From a bacterium (GTDB taxonomy: Bacteria; Latescibacterota; UBA2968; UBA8231), in assembly GCA_027593305.1 (NCBI GenBank), contig JAQCJA010000040.1, positions 1 to 17,150 of the forward strand: a DNA stretch of 17,150 nucleotides. The letters run 5' to 3'. Shown here piece after piece: positions 6,659 through 14,695 of the stretch (position 1 is its first letter; every line of letters begins with the position of its first letter). A program made the position numbers and the translations under genes. Under the pieces are notes generated by a model, which had not been told where the DNA came from, ran no database searches, and saw only the letters and a list, made by a program, of their open reading frames with translations.

Positions 6659-7299
6659 ATGTCATACAAGTTCGTTTTCCTGCCCCCGGTCACCGACGGC
6701 CATCGCCACTGGGCCGACACCATCACCAGCAAAGTTCCCGATGTCGACATCGTTTTCGCCGAGTCGCGACAACACGCTCTGGCCGCCCTGGGGGATGCCC
6801 GAGCCGCTTTTGGCACCCTCGATGCCGAACTGCTCGCCGCTGCGCCCCATCTGCAATGGCTGGCGGCACCGGCTGCCGGCCCCCGCCCCGGATTCTACTT
6901 CCCCGAACTGAACAGATCGGGCGCGCCGACTTCGTCATCATGACGGCGCCACAGACGCCTGCAACGGAAGGTCTGATGAATGCGACGCTACTGGGCAAGA
7001 TGAAGAATACCGCCATCCTGATCAACATTGGCCGAGGCGTCAATGTGAAGCTGGACGATCTGGCCGATGCCCTCTATGGCGGCACCATCGGCGGCGCGGC
7101 GCTGGATGTATTTGAGGTGGAGCCATTGCCGGCCGACCACAGGCTCTGGCGGGCCCCCAACTTTCTGCTGACACCACACATGGCAGGCGCCGGGCCGTAT
7201 CTGGACGACCGACGCCAGCATCTATTGGCAGAGAACTGTCGCCGACTGCGGGACGGCGAGGAACTGCTCAATATCGTCGACAAGAAGAACTGGTTCTGA
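6659..7299 (+). pseudogene. D-2-hydroxyacid dehydrogenase with internal deletion and frameshift
   Basis: Remnant of a D-isomer-specific 2-hydroxyacid dehydrogenase, which reduces 2-oxoacids with NAD(P)H. The first frame gives the N-terminal substrate-domain half (MSYKFVFLPP ... LQWLAAPAAGPRPGFYFPEL, about 84 residues) and ends at 6943. The other frame, entered near 6910-6920, gives the C-terminal part: RADFVIMTAPQTPATEGLMN, INIGRG, VFEVEP and LLTPHMAG. The last three carry the catalytic Arg, Glu and His. The segment between, which in the family contains the GxGxxG NAD loop, is absent; I estimate 100-130 codons lost. Total length is 641 bases against about 960-1000 for an intact gene, and the two parts are out of frame. 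It cannot make a working enzyme. An assembly collapse is the alternative. It is divergent from the damaged isomerase gene. Confidence 0.87.
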
Positions 7300-7314
7300 T
7301 GCAGCCGTGAAACG

Positions 7315-7331
7315 AGCTGCCGGCGCCAGCT
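7315..7331. terminator. Weak hairpin between convergent genes
   Basis: AGCTG (7315-7319) and CAGCT (7327-7331) can pair around a 7-base GC-rich loop. It lies in the 39-bp gap between the dehydrogenase remnant and the convergent lyase gene. The stem is short and has no T-tract, so this is only a suggestion. Confidence 0.22.
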
Positions 7332-7338
7332 TGACCCT

Positions 7339-8400
7339 TCAGGCGAGCCAGCGATCCAGATTCTCGGCGACGAAGGTGTCGTCGTGCAGGTGCGGGTAGG
7401 CGGCATACACCCGGTCGATTTCGTCGGCCTGACCTGGAGACAGACACTCCTTCGGATTGAGGCAGCGGATCGATGTCAGCAGGCCCTGGCGACGCAGCAC
7501 TTCGTGAATCCCGGCGATGCAGCCGGCAAAGCCATGGGCGACATCGAAGAAGGCCGCGTTCGTGTCCGTCACTTCGATGGCCCGTGTCAGCATGGACGCC
7601 GGCACGTTGTCGCTGGCGCTCAGTTTGCGGCAGGTCTCGAGCAACTCCACCGCTTTCTGCGTCCACACCGCCCAGTGGCCGAGCAGGCCGCCGGAGAAAC
7701 GCAGGGACACGGGCGTCCCGTCCGGGCCAGCCACCTTGTGCTCCGTGAGCAGGTCGAGCACGATGTTGTCATCGTTGCCTGTGTACAGACTGACCTCATG
7801 GGCCCGCCCGGAGGCGGCAACACCACGTAACACGTCGAGGGTCTGGTAGCGATTGAAGGGGGCGATCTTGATCGCCACCACATCGTCGATCTCGGCGAAA
7901 CGCCGCCAGAAATCAAAGCCCAGCAGGCGGCCACCCACGGCAGGCTGCAGATAGAAGCCAACGACGGGCAACACCTGGGCGACGGCGCGGCAATGGTCGA
8001 TCAACTCATCGTCCGATGCTGTCTTCAGCGCAGCCAGACTCAACAGAATCGCATCGTAGCCGACATCCTTCGCCGTTTCTGCTTCGGCGACGGCCTGCGC
8101 CGTCCTGCCCACGGCGCCGGCAATCTGCACGAACCCGTCCCCTGGCTGGCGCTCGGCCACAACACCTGCCGCCAATTCCAGCACCGGCCGATAGAAGCCG
8201 ACGTCGCGGATCTCGAACTGCGTCGTATGCACGCCGACGGCCAGGCCACCGGCACCGGCGTCGATGTAGTAGCGGCTCAGCGCCCGCTGACGCCGCTCAT
8301 CGATACGCGCCGAATCGTCGAGTGCCAGTGGCTGCGCTGGAATCACCAGACCCGCTCCAAGGGCGGCACGCACACGGGTTGTGTGTCCGGTGTCTGCCAT
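7339..8400 (-). CDS. Dihydrodipicolinate synthase/N-acetylneuraminate lyase family protein
   Basis: A 353-residue class I aldolase-type TIM barrel of the DHDPS/NAL family, whose members use a Schiff-base lysine to make or break C-C bonds in 2-oxo acids. The likely Schiff-base Lys178 lies in VVAIKIAPFNRY, and the catalytic tyrosine is Tyr150 in VVGFYLQP. The substrate-loop GVHTTQ (57-62) replaces the usual GTTGE, and the protein is about 50 residues longer than typical DHDPS, so lysine synthesis is unlikely. I chose ATG 8400, one base after the methyltransferase stop at 8402; the longer frame to 8436 would overlap that gene. No strong Shine-Dalgarno is seen, so translation may rely on coupling. 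A sugar-acid aldolase or dehydratase role is plausible given the surroundings, but the substrate is unknown. Confidence 0.85.
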   Translation of the reverse strand: MADTGHTTRVRAALGAGLVIPAQPLALDDSARIDERRQRALSRYYIDAGAGGLAVGVHTTQFEIRDVGFYRPVLELAAGVVAERQPGDGFVQIAGAVGRTAQAVAEAETAKDVGYDAILLSLAALKTASDDELIDHCRAVAQVLPVVGFYLQPAVGGRLLGFDFWRRFAEIDDVVAIKIAPFNRYQTLDVLRGVAASGRAHEVSLYTGNDDNIVLDLLTEHKVAGPDGTPVSLRFSGGLLGHWAVWTQKAVELLETCRKLSASDNVPASMLTRAIEVTDTNAAFFDVAHGFAGCIAGIHEVLRRQGLLTSIRCLNPKECLSPGQADEIDRVYAAYPHLHDDTFVAENLDRWLA

Positions 8401-8401
8401 A

Positions 8402-9037
8402 TCAGGCCTGACCACCAACAATGAGCAACCAGCCACGTGCCCTGGATGGGGTCTCCACCTCCCACTGCTTCAGTTCCGCCCCCCACTTCTTCTGGGCCCG
8501 CACACAGACCTCGTCAAAGGGCGGGCGTCCGGGATCGGCGATGATGACCTGGTCGATGCCAGCCTTCATCGCCCGATTCACGAGCTTGGACAGGGGATCG
8601 ACCATTTCGTCCCAGAAGCAGATGTCGCCTCCCAGCATCAGATTGGTGCCCTCGAGATGCGACTTCTTCAGGTTCTCGAAGCGCGCCATCCGTGTCCTCA
8701 TCGTCACCTCATTGACCTCGGCGTGCAGATGCAGATAGGGGAAGACCTTGTTGTCTGCATCCACGCCGATGACGTCGGCACCCCACTTTTTGGCACAGTA
8801 GATCCCCAGAAGGCCCCAGCCACAGCCGACTTCCATGACCTTCGACCCCTCCTGTATGCCCTGGCGATCGAGGTAGTCCATGATGAGGAAGCTCGAGTTC
8901 CACACTTTGTCCCCGTGGATGTCAGGCTCGTGCTCCTTCTTCAGCGCCCGAATGCGACTGTGGTTCGACTTCAGGATGGTCACGCCGAAGGCGCTGCGCT
9001 CCGTCGACTTGCTGCTCTTTGCCTTTTTCTTGCCCAT
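8402..9037 (-). CDS. Class I SAM-dependent methyltransferase
   Basis: A 211-residue Rossmann-fold methyltransferase. Motif I is EVGCGWGLLG (69-78). The ribose-binding acidic residue is in VIGVDAD (Asp93), and a GGDICFWDEM segment (136-145) occupies the motif IV position. The IADPGRPPF segment (about 167-174) resembles the DPGR motif of METTL20/METTL21-like protein-lysine methyltransferases, so a protein substrate is possible. The N-terminus is strikingly lysine/serine-rich (MGKKKAKSSKSTERS) and precedes the fold. I chose ATG 9037 over the TTG at 9076. It is the first gene of a two-gene minus-strand unit with the DHDPS-like gene, 1 bp apart, and is divergent from the Gfo/Idh operon. Substrate not determinable. 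Confidence 0.83.
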   Translation of the reverse strand: MGKKKAKSSKSTERSAFGVTILKSNHSRIRALKKEHEPDIHGDKVWNSSFLIMDYLDRQGIQEGSKVMEVGCGWGLLGIYCAKKWGADVIGVDADNKVFPYLHLHAEVNEVTMRTRMARFENLKKSHLEGTNLMLGGDICFWDEMVDPLSKLVNRAMKAGIDQVIIADPGRPPFDEVCVRAQKKWGAELKQWEVETPSRARGWLLIVGGQA

Positions 9038-9088
9038 ATCTCGACCGGGAGAGAGATTAACAGTTTTGCTGCACAAGCAAGGCGAAAC

Positions 9089-9095
9089 TAAGGAG
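9089..9095 (+). promoter_or_regulatory. Strong Shine-Dalgarno of the Gfo/Idh gene
   Basis: TAAGGAG lies 7 bases before the ATG at 9103. It shows that this genome uses canonical Shine-Dalgarno initiation and fixes the start. The divergent gap (9038-9102) is only 65 bp; I could not pick out a convincing promoter in it. Confidence 0.8.
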
Positions 9096-9102
9096 TCCCC
9101 CT

Positions 9103-10119
9103 ATGACGGCAACCGACGACAGAATCCGAGTCGGGATTTTTGGCAGCGGCGGCTGGGCCCGGCGCACACACATACCGAATCTGCAGAAACTCGACGTCGA
9201 CATCGTCGCTGTTTGTGATGTCAGTGAAGAGGCGACGAGACAGGCGGCGGACGAGTTCGGCATCCCGGCGTGTTACGCGGACGGCTACGAAATGATCGCC
9301 GCCGAGAGGCTCGATGCATTGTACTCCTGCGTGCCTGCCTACGCCCGCACCGGCGTCGAGGCTGTCGCTGCCCGGCGTGGGATCCATCTGTTCAGCGAAA
9401 AGCCGCAGTCCACCAGCATGGCCGTTGCCCGGGAGATCTCGGCTGCCGTTGATGCAGGTCGTGTTCTCAGCACGGTCTGTTTCCGCGAGCGTTACCGGCC
9501 GCTGTTCCAGGAGGCGAAACGGCGCCTTGCGGACAAGACGGTCGTGCATGCGCGCTTCCAGAGCTTTGGTGGGCTCTCCAGCAGCCGCGAACCCGGCTGG
9601 CGCCAGCAGACGGGCTGGAGCCACTGGATGGAGAAGGCCGGCGGTCGCGCCTTTGACTGGGGCGTACATGCCGTCGACTACCTGCGTTTCATGACCGGCC
9701 TCGATGTGACAACAGCACAGGCATTTTACCACACACCGGCTGTATACCTGCAGCCACTGTCTTCCTCCTTCAACATGGTCTTCACCAACGGTGCCACGGC
9801 AACGCTTGCTTTTGTCTCCGCCGGCCCCGTGCCCCCCGCAGAGCCGTGGTTCACGATTTTCTATGAAGGTGGCTATCTGGCCATCTTTGGCTATGAGCGC
9901 ATCGAGGAGAACGGCGCCGTGGTCTACGAGGCGGCACAATTCGACCCATGGTTCGAGCAGGATCGCGTCTTCGTCGAGGCGGTGCGCAGCGGCGATGGCA
10001 GAGCCCTGCTGAACGACTATGCGGATGGATTGTTGTCCCTGGCGCCGGTGCTGGCCGGTTGGTCGTCATCGGCTCGCGGTGGCCAACCCATCGACGTTCC
10101 CGCCTTCATCAGGGGCTGA
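9103..10119 (+). CDS. Gfo/Idh/MocA family oxidoreductase
   Basis: A 338-residue NAD(P)-dependent oxidoreductase of the Gfo/Idh/MocA family, which typically oxidises or reduces sugars, inositols or sugar acids. The dinucleotide loop is GIFGSGGWARRTHIP (11-25), followed by the acidic end of the second strand in AVCDVS. The EKP motif with the catalytic lysine is at 99-101. The C-terminal domain carries D-x-G-x-H in FDWGVHAVDYL (Asp185, His189), the usual catalytic position. Length and start are normal. It leads an operon with the MATE and ROK genes, and its stop codon (TGA, 10117-10119) is directly followed in the same frame by the coding sequence of the MATE protein. Substrate unknown; the ROK kinase downstream suggests a sugar. 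Confidence 0.9.
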   Translation: MTATDDRIRVGIFGSGGWARRTHIPNLQKLDVDIVAVCDVSEEATRQAADEFGIPACYADGYEMIAAERLDALYSCVPAYARTGVEAVAARRGIHLFSEKPQSTSMAVAREISAAVDAGRVLSTVCFRERYRPLFQEAKRRLADKTVVHARFQSFGGLSSSREPGWRQQTGWSHWMEKAGGRAFDWGVHAVDYLRFMTGLDVTTAQAFYHTPAVYLQPLSSSFNMVFTNGATATLAFVSAGPVPPAEPWFTIFYEGGYLAIFGYERIEENGAVVYEAAQFDPWFEQDRVFVEAVRSGDGRALLNDYADGLLSLAPVLAGWSSSARGGQPIDVPAFIRG

Positions 10120-10125
10120 AACAAA

Positions 10126-11541
10126 CTGTCCTGGATCAACGCCGTACGCCTGCGCTGGGCCCGTCCCGGAGGGTATCGGGAGTTCCTCGCCATTGCCTTC
10201 CCGATGATCCTGAGCACGGCCAGTTGGAGTGTCCAGCACTTCGTCGACCGCATGTTCCTGACGTGGTACTCCACGGATGCCCTCGCCGCATCACTGCCGG
10301 CGGGCATGACCAACTTTGTTTTTGTCAGCCTGTTTCTGGGGACCACGGGATACGTCAACACGTTTGTTGCCCAGTATGTCGGTGCCGGGCGGCCGGAACG
10401 CGTCGGCCCATCCTTGTGGCAGGGCGTGTATCTGTCCTTCATCAGCGCCGGCGTCGGCTTGCTGGTGGCCCTGCTCGCGGTTCCCATTTTTCACTTGGTT
10501 GGTCACAGCGAGGCCGTGCGAGCCAACGAGATCGACTACTTCCGCATCCTCTGCTACGGCATGGGTCCGCTGATTCTGTCGACGGCCCTGTCCTGCTTCT
10601 ACAGCGGCAGGGGCCACACGTGGGCCGTGCTGGGAGTCAGCGTCGGCGCAGTGGTCTGCAACATCATCGCCGATTATGCCCTCATCTTCGGCCACTGGGG
10701 TGCGCCCGAGATGGGCATCCGTGGCGCCGCCTGGGCAACCAACGGCAGCACCGTGTTCGCCGCGCTGCTCTATCTCGTGTTGCTGTCCCGTCCAACCCAC
10801 CGCGTCAGGTTCGCCCTCTTTTCCGGTTGGCGTTTCGACGGCGACCTCTTCCGTCGATTGTTACGCTTCGGCGGACCGAGCGGCGTCAACTTCATGCTCG
10901 ACATCATGTCCTTCACGCTCTTCATCCTTATCGTCGGGCGCATCGGCACCCTCGAATTGACGGCGACCAACCTCGCCTTCAACATCAACAGCCTCGCCTT
11001 CATGCCCCTCATCGGCGCCGGCATCGGGTTGTCGACCATGGTCGGGCAACGACTCGGGGCCGATGATCCTGACGCTGCCGAGTATTGCACGTGGACGGGT
11101 CTGCACCTGGCCCTGGGTTACATGGGGACCATGGCGCTGGCCTACCTGCTGCTGCCCGATCTCTTTCTCATGCCGTACGGTGTCGGTGCCCGGGGACCGG
11201 AGTTTGCAGCCGCCCGCGATCTGGCGCGGCAACTGTTGCGCTTCGTCGCCTTTTACTGCCTCTTCGATGCGGGTTTCATGATGTTGACGGCAGCCCTCAA
11301 GGGTGCCGGCGATACCCGCTATGTGATGGTCGCCTCCGTCCTGCTGGGCGTGGGCATCATGGTCCTGCCCCCTCTCATCGCTGTCGAGTTCTTCGGCGCC
11401 GGTGTGTTCATTGTCTGGATATTCATCTGCGCATTCCTGGCGGTGGGGTCCGTCATCTTCTACCTGCGCTTCCGCGGCGGCAAATGGCGGAGCATGCGGG
11501 TGATTGAAGCCGCACCTGTGCTGGAGGACCTGGACCCATGA
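10126..11541 (+). CDS. MATE family efflux transporter (probable CTG start)
   Basis: A 12-helix MATE antiporter (471 residues from CTG 10126; 445 from ATG 10204). These proteins export drugs or metabolites in exchange for H+ or Na+. Hydrophobic segments recur along the whole length, and the N-terminal GGYREFLAIAFPMILSTAS...QHFVDRMFL pattern is characteristic of first-helix MATE sequences. The only ATG near the start (10204) falls inside this pattern, and there is no ATG, GTG or TTG between the previous stop (10119) and it. CTG 10126 has AGGGG (10111-10115) 10 bases upstream, making it the best start by content. The gene overlaps the ROK gene by 4 bases (ATGA). A plain ATG 10204 start lacking part of helix 1 is the alternative. 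The substrate may be the product of the neighbouring sugar pathway, but this is inference. Confidence 0.82.
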   Translation: MSWINAVRLRWARPGGYREFLAIAFPMILSTASWSVQHFVDRMFLTWYSTDALAASLPAGMTNFVFVSLFLGTTGYVNTFVAQYVGAGRPERVGPSLWQGVYLSFISAGVGLLVALLAVPIFHLVGHSEAVRANEIDYFRILCYGMGPLILSTALSCFYSGRGHTWAVLGVSVGAVVCNIIADYALIFGHWGAPEMGIRGAAWATNGSTVFAALLYLVLLSRPTHRVRFALFSGWRFDGDLFRRLLRFGGPSGVNFMLDIMSFTLFILIVGRIGTLELTATNLAFNINSLAFMPLIGAGIGLSTMVGQRLGADDPDAAEYCTWTGLHLALGYMGTMALAYLLLPDLFLMPYGVGARGPEFAAARDLARQLLRFVAFYCLFDAGFMMLTAALKGAGDTRYVMVASVLLGVGIMVLPPLIAVEFFGAGVFIVWIFICAFLAVGSVIFYLRFRGGKWRSMRVIEAAPVLEDLDP

Positions 11542-12437
11542 CAGACCTGTGCTGGGGCATCGACCTTGGGGGCACGAAGATCGAGGGTGTGGTACTGCCG
11601 GCAGCTGACTCGGCAGAGCCCCTGTGTCGTGTACGCGTGCCCACCGAGCGTGATCGAGGGTACGCACACGTGCGCCGCAAGATCGTCGGCCTCGTCGAGG
11701 AAATGGCCCGCACTGTCGGCCAACGCCCCGAAGCCATCGGTTGTGGCACGCCGGGGGTTCTTGATCCGAGGACGAACACCCTGAAGAACTCAAATACGAC
11801 CTGCCTCATCGGCCAGCCCCTGCAGCGGGACTTGTGCGAAGATCTTGCCTGCCATGTCGAACTGGCCAATGACGCCAACTGCTTCGCCCTCGCCGAGGCC
11901 CGCCTTGGCGCCGGCCGGGGTGCGGCAACAGTCTTCGGCATCATCCTGGGAACGGGCGTGGGTGGCGGCGTCGTCATCGACGGCCGCGCGCTGTACGGTG
12001 GCCAGGGCATTGCCGGTGAATGGGGACACATCGTCCTGGATCCGACGGGCCCGCAGTGTTACTGCGGCCGCAGCGGTTGTGTGGAGACGTTTCTCTCCGG
12101 CCCACATCTGGAGGCCTACTACCAGCAGTTGTCCGGCACCCGCGCGAATCTTGCCGATATAGCCCTGCGTGCGAACACCACAGACGACCCCGCCGCCACG
12201 GCAACCATCGACCGCCTCATCACCTGGTTTGGTCGTGGCGTCGCCACGGTGATCAACATCCTCGATCCGCACGTTGTGGTGCTGGGCGGCGGCGTCAGCA
12301 ACATCGACGCCCTCTACACGCGTGGTGTCGAAGCCCTGGCGCCCTGGGTCTTCAACGACGCCGTACACACTCGCGTGGTGCGCAACGAACTGGGAGACTC
12401 CGCCGGCGTCTTCGGCGCTGCCATGCTGGTCGCCTAG
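11538..12437 (+). CDS. ROK family sugar kinase
   Basis: A 299-residue ROK protein, most like glucokinase, fructokinase or N-acetylhexosamine kinase. The ATP phosphate loop DLGGTK is at 9-14 and the catalytic Asp112 lies in ANDANCFALAEA. GTGVGGG is at 138-144. Sugar-binding Glu161 and zinc-ligand His164 sit in GEWGHI, followed by the zinc motif CYCGRSGCVE (174-183). There is no N-terminal helix-turn-helix, so it is a kinase rather than a ROK repressor. It starts at the ATGA overlapping the MATE stop, with GGAGG about 10 bases upstream. All catalytic residues are present. Given the sialidase-like and DHDPS/NAL-like genes nearby, an N-acetylmannosamine or similar amino-sugar kinase is conceivable but unproven. 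Confidence 0.9.
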   Translation: MTDLCWGIDLGGTKIEGVVLPAADSAEPLCRVRVPTERDRGYAHVRRKIVGLVEEMARTVGQRPEAIGCGTPGVLDPRTNTLKNSNTTCLIGQPLQRDLCEDLACHVELANDANCFALAEARLGAGRGAATVFGIILGTGVGGGVVIDGRALYGGQGIAGEWGHIVLDPTGPQCYCGRSGCVETFLSGPHLEAYYQQLSGTRANLADIALRANTTDDPAATATIDRLITWFGRGVATVINILDPHVVVLGGGVSNIDALYTRGVEALAPWVFNDAVHTRVVRNELGDSAGVFGAAMLVA

Positions 12438-12489
12438 CAGAAGAGATCCGGAGTCTTGTCGGAGGAAGCGGGGCGCCCGATCTTGGGCC

Positions 12490-12518
12490 TTGTGGTTCCT
12501 ATCCGTCCATCATATAGC
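12490..12518 (+). promoter_or_regulatory. Candidate promoter upstream of the surface-glycan cassette
   Basis: TTGTGG (12490-12495) and TATAGC (12513-12518) are 17 bases apart in the 109-bp gap after the ROK gene. They match consensus at 3/6 and 4/6 positions. This gap is the longest break between same-strand genes here, so a new transcription unit probably begins in it. Low confidence. Confidence 0.28.
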
Positions 12519-12546
12519 CGCGCGATTCGGTGGCCGGGAGACTCAA

Positions 12547-14646
12547 ATGACGGCAGTGCAGGAAAAATGGTGGACGAAGCCCGTGAGCCACCGGATTGGT
12601 GCCGGTTTCCTTGCTGCCGCCCTGTTCACCTTCTTCTGTCACAGATATGACGTCGTTCAGGACGACGCAGTCATCTCCATGGTCTACGCGAAGAACTTCG
12701 CCGCAGGGGATGGCCTTGTGTTCAATCTGGGGCAGCGGGTGGAAGGTTACACGAACTTCCTCTGGGTCGTGCTCCTGGCGATACCTCACGCGATCGGCGT
12801 GGATGCCATTGTCACGGCGCGAATCTGCGGAGTCCTGTCGGCTATAGCACTGCTGTTCCTTTCATGGAGACTATCCAGTGCTGTCAGTTCCCGCCCGCGC
12901 GACTGGATTCATCTGGCAACGCCATGCCTGCTGGCGACCAACGGTGCCCTTGCGTTCTGGACACTCAGCGGCATGGAGACCACGACCTTCGCGATGGTGA
13001 TTGCCGCGGCGGCGCTCCGCTACCTGCGCACGGGCCGACTCGATGCGGGCACTGGCCTTCTCTTTGGCATCTCAGCCCTGATCCGCCCCGAGGGCTCCAT
13101 GTTCTTTGCCCTTACGGTGCTGCATCAAGTCTTCCACCACGTGATCCGGGAAAGACCGGTGCAGTTGCGGACGCTCCTTCGTGCGAGCAACGCCGGAGTC
13201 CTCTGCTTCGCCTGCCTCGTTGTGCCCCACATCCTGTTCCGCTGGCTGTACTACGGCTTCTTCCTGCCCAACACCTTCTACGCCAAAACCGGCATCAGCA
13301 TCACATACCTGACCCACGGCTTGCGCTACACGGGGGGCTTCCTTGCCTCGTACGGCCTCTATGGACTGCTGCCTTTCGCCGCCCTGTTGCTGATCCGCCG
13401 CCATCACACACGGGGCAAGGTGACCTACCTTGCCCTCCTCACAGCGGCCTACGGGATCTACGTGACACTCGTTGGTGGCGACGCCCTGGCAGAGAATCGC
13501 CTGTTCGTGCCGATTCTGGCGTTGCTCATGGCGCCCTTCACAGAAGCTGTCCGGGTCATGCTGCTGCGGATGATGAGCCAACGGCACGCCGGCCTGGCAC
13601 AAGTGGCCATCACTGCAGCCACGATGGCTTTCTCCGTCGTCGCCGCTGACGCTGGTCTGCTCCATGCACGCGATGCCAATGTCGCACACAATGCCAAACT
13701 CGAGACCCTGGCAGACTACATCAGGTCAGAAGGCGGCACCGATCTGATCGCCAGTACTGCAGTCGGGATCCCACGGTACCGAACACAGGCGAACGTCCTC
13801 GATCTCGTAGGGCTCACGGATTCGATGGTCGCCCACCATCCCGTCCGCCTGCCAGGGATTCGCGACGATCACATCCTGAGCCACTACAACACCGAGTACG
13901 TACTCGGGCAGGCTCCCGACCTGTTCATGTTCGTCGCAGGATCGAAACCGACCACACCAGCCGGGCGTTCCCTGTTTCTGTCCAGACGCTTCCGACGGAA
14001 CTACTACACGACCTACCTCCAGGGCGAGTTCCCCGTCTTTCTCCGGCGGGATTCGCTCGAAGTCTCCTCCGAGGAGATCTTTCCGGATGGGCGTTTTGTC
14101 GAGTTGTATGTGGAGGCTCTCAGCACCAGGCAGGCCGACCCGGGGAGCGCACGCGATTTGCTGCGCAGGAGTATCGGGTTGAGCCCTCCCGACTTCGCCG
14201 AGCCGCATTACTGGCTCGGACGACTGTATTTTGACGAGAACCAGATAAAGGCCGCCGAGAATCACTTCCGAGATGCGGTGACGATAGATGACCATTCCGT
14301 GATGGCCCTGGCGCATATCGCCTTCATCGAGATGAGCACGAGCCGTGCCGATTCTGCCATCGTACATGCGACGCGTGCGCAAAGGCTTGCCCCGAACTCG
14401 TTGTACTGCAACTACACCCTCGGTCGGGCGCTGATCGCCGCACAACGATTCGAGGACGCCGTCGCCGTTCTCCAACGTGCCGCCTCACTGGGGGGCACCC
14501 AGCAGGACTACTGCCTCTACTGGCTCGGCGTCGCAGCTCTGGCATCCGACGATGTAGCAGGCGCCCGCCGTGCGTGGACTCGTTTGCTGGAGATCTCGCC
14601 CGGAAACGACGCAGCGACCAGGGCGCTGGCGCTGCTCGGAGCGTAG
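12547..14646 (+). CDS. GT-C-type membrane glycosyltransferase with C-terminal TPR repeats
   Basis: A 699-residue integral membrane protein. The first helix (about 18-34) is followed by VVQDDAVISMVYAKNFAAGDG with Asp39-Asp40 in the first outside loop. This is the catalytic aspartate pattern of GT-C enzymes that use polyprenyl-phosphate sugars (similar layout to AftB/LfhA-like proteins: GxRVEGYTNFLW at 62-73). Many helices follow to about residue 390, then a soluble region, then three to four TPR-like repeats at about 548-699 (e.g. AEPHYWLGRLYFDENQIKAAENHFRDA, split by DHSVMALAHIAFIEM). ATG 12547 was chosen for the GGGAG about 7 bases upstream. The longer open frame from 12274 overlaps the ROK gene. 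It probably transfers a sugar to a surface polymer or protein, with TPRs recruiting partners. Donor and acceptor unknown. Confidence 0.8.
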   Translation: MTAVQEKWWTKPVSHRIGAGFLAAALFTFFCHRYDVVQDDAVISMVYAKNFAAGDGLVFNLGQRVEGYTNFLWVVLLAIPHAIGVDAIVTARICGVLSAIALLFLSWRLSSAVSSRPRDWIHLATPCLLATNGALAFWTLSGMETTTFAMVIAAAALRYLRTGRLDAGTGLLFGISALIRPEGSMFFALTVLHQVFHHVIRERPVQLRTLLRASNAGVLCFACLVVPHILFRWLYYGFFLPNTFYAKTGISITYLTHGLRYTGGFLASYGLYGLLPFAALLLIRRHHTRGKVTYLALLTAAYGIYVTLVGGDALAENRLFVPILALLMAPFTEAVRVMLLRMMSQRHAGLAQVAITAATMAFSVVAADAGLLHARDANVAHNAKLETLADYIRSEGGTDLIASTAVGIPRYRTQANVLDLVGLTDSMVAHHPVRLPGIRDDHILSHYNTEYVLGQAPDLFMFVAGSKPTTPAGRSLFLSRRFRRNYYTTYLQGEFPVFLRRDSLEVSSEEIFPDGRFVELYVEALSTRQADPGSARDLLRRSIGLSPPDFAEPHYWLGRLYFDENQIKAAENHFRDAVTIDDHSVMALAHIAFIEMSTSRADSAIVHATRAQRLAPNSLYCNYTLGRALIAAQRFEDAVAVLQRAASLGGTQQDYCLYWLGVAALASDDVAGARRAWTRLLEISPGNDAATRALALLGA

Positions 14647-14695
14647 GCCGCCTTGCTCTGGATGCCGTCAATTCAGCCAGTGGAGATGTAGTAGC

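Noticed and set aside
10117..10119. Selenocysteine or programmed read-through at the Gfo/Idh TGA
   Set aside because: The Gfo/Idh protein already has full length, and I see no selenocysteine insertion hairpin directly after the TGA; CTG initiation explains the open frame more simply.
9948..11066. 372-codon plus-strand open frame, and a 310-codon minus-strand frame at 10861-11793
   Set aside because: Both overlap the MATE gene in wrong frames; their products are rich in Arg, Pro and His, as expected from frame-shifted GC-rich coding sequence.
12274..12546. N-terminal extension of the GT-C glycosyltransferase
   Set aside because: It overlaps the end of the ROK gene in another frame with no recognisable content; ATG 12547 has a good ribosome site and is followed by the first membrane helix.
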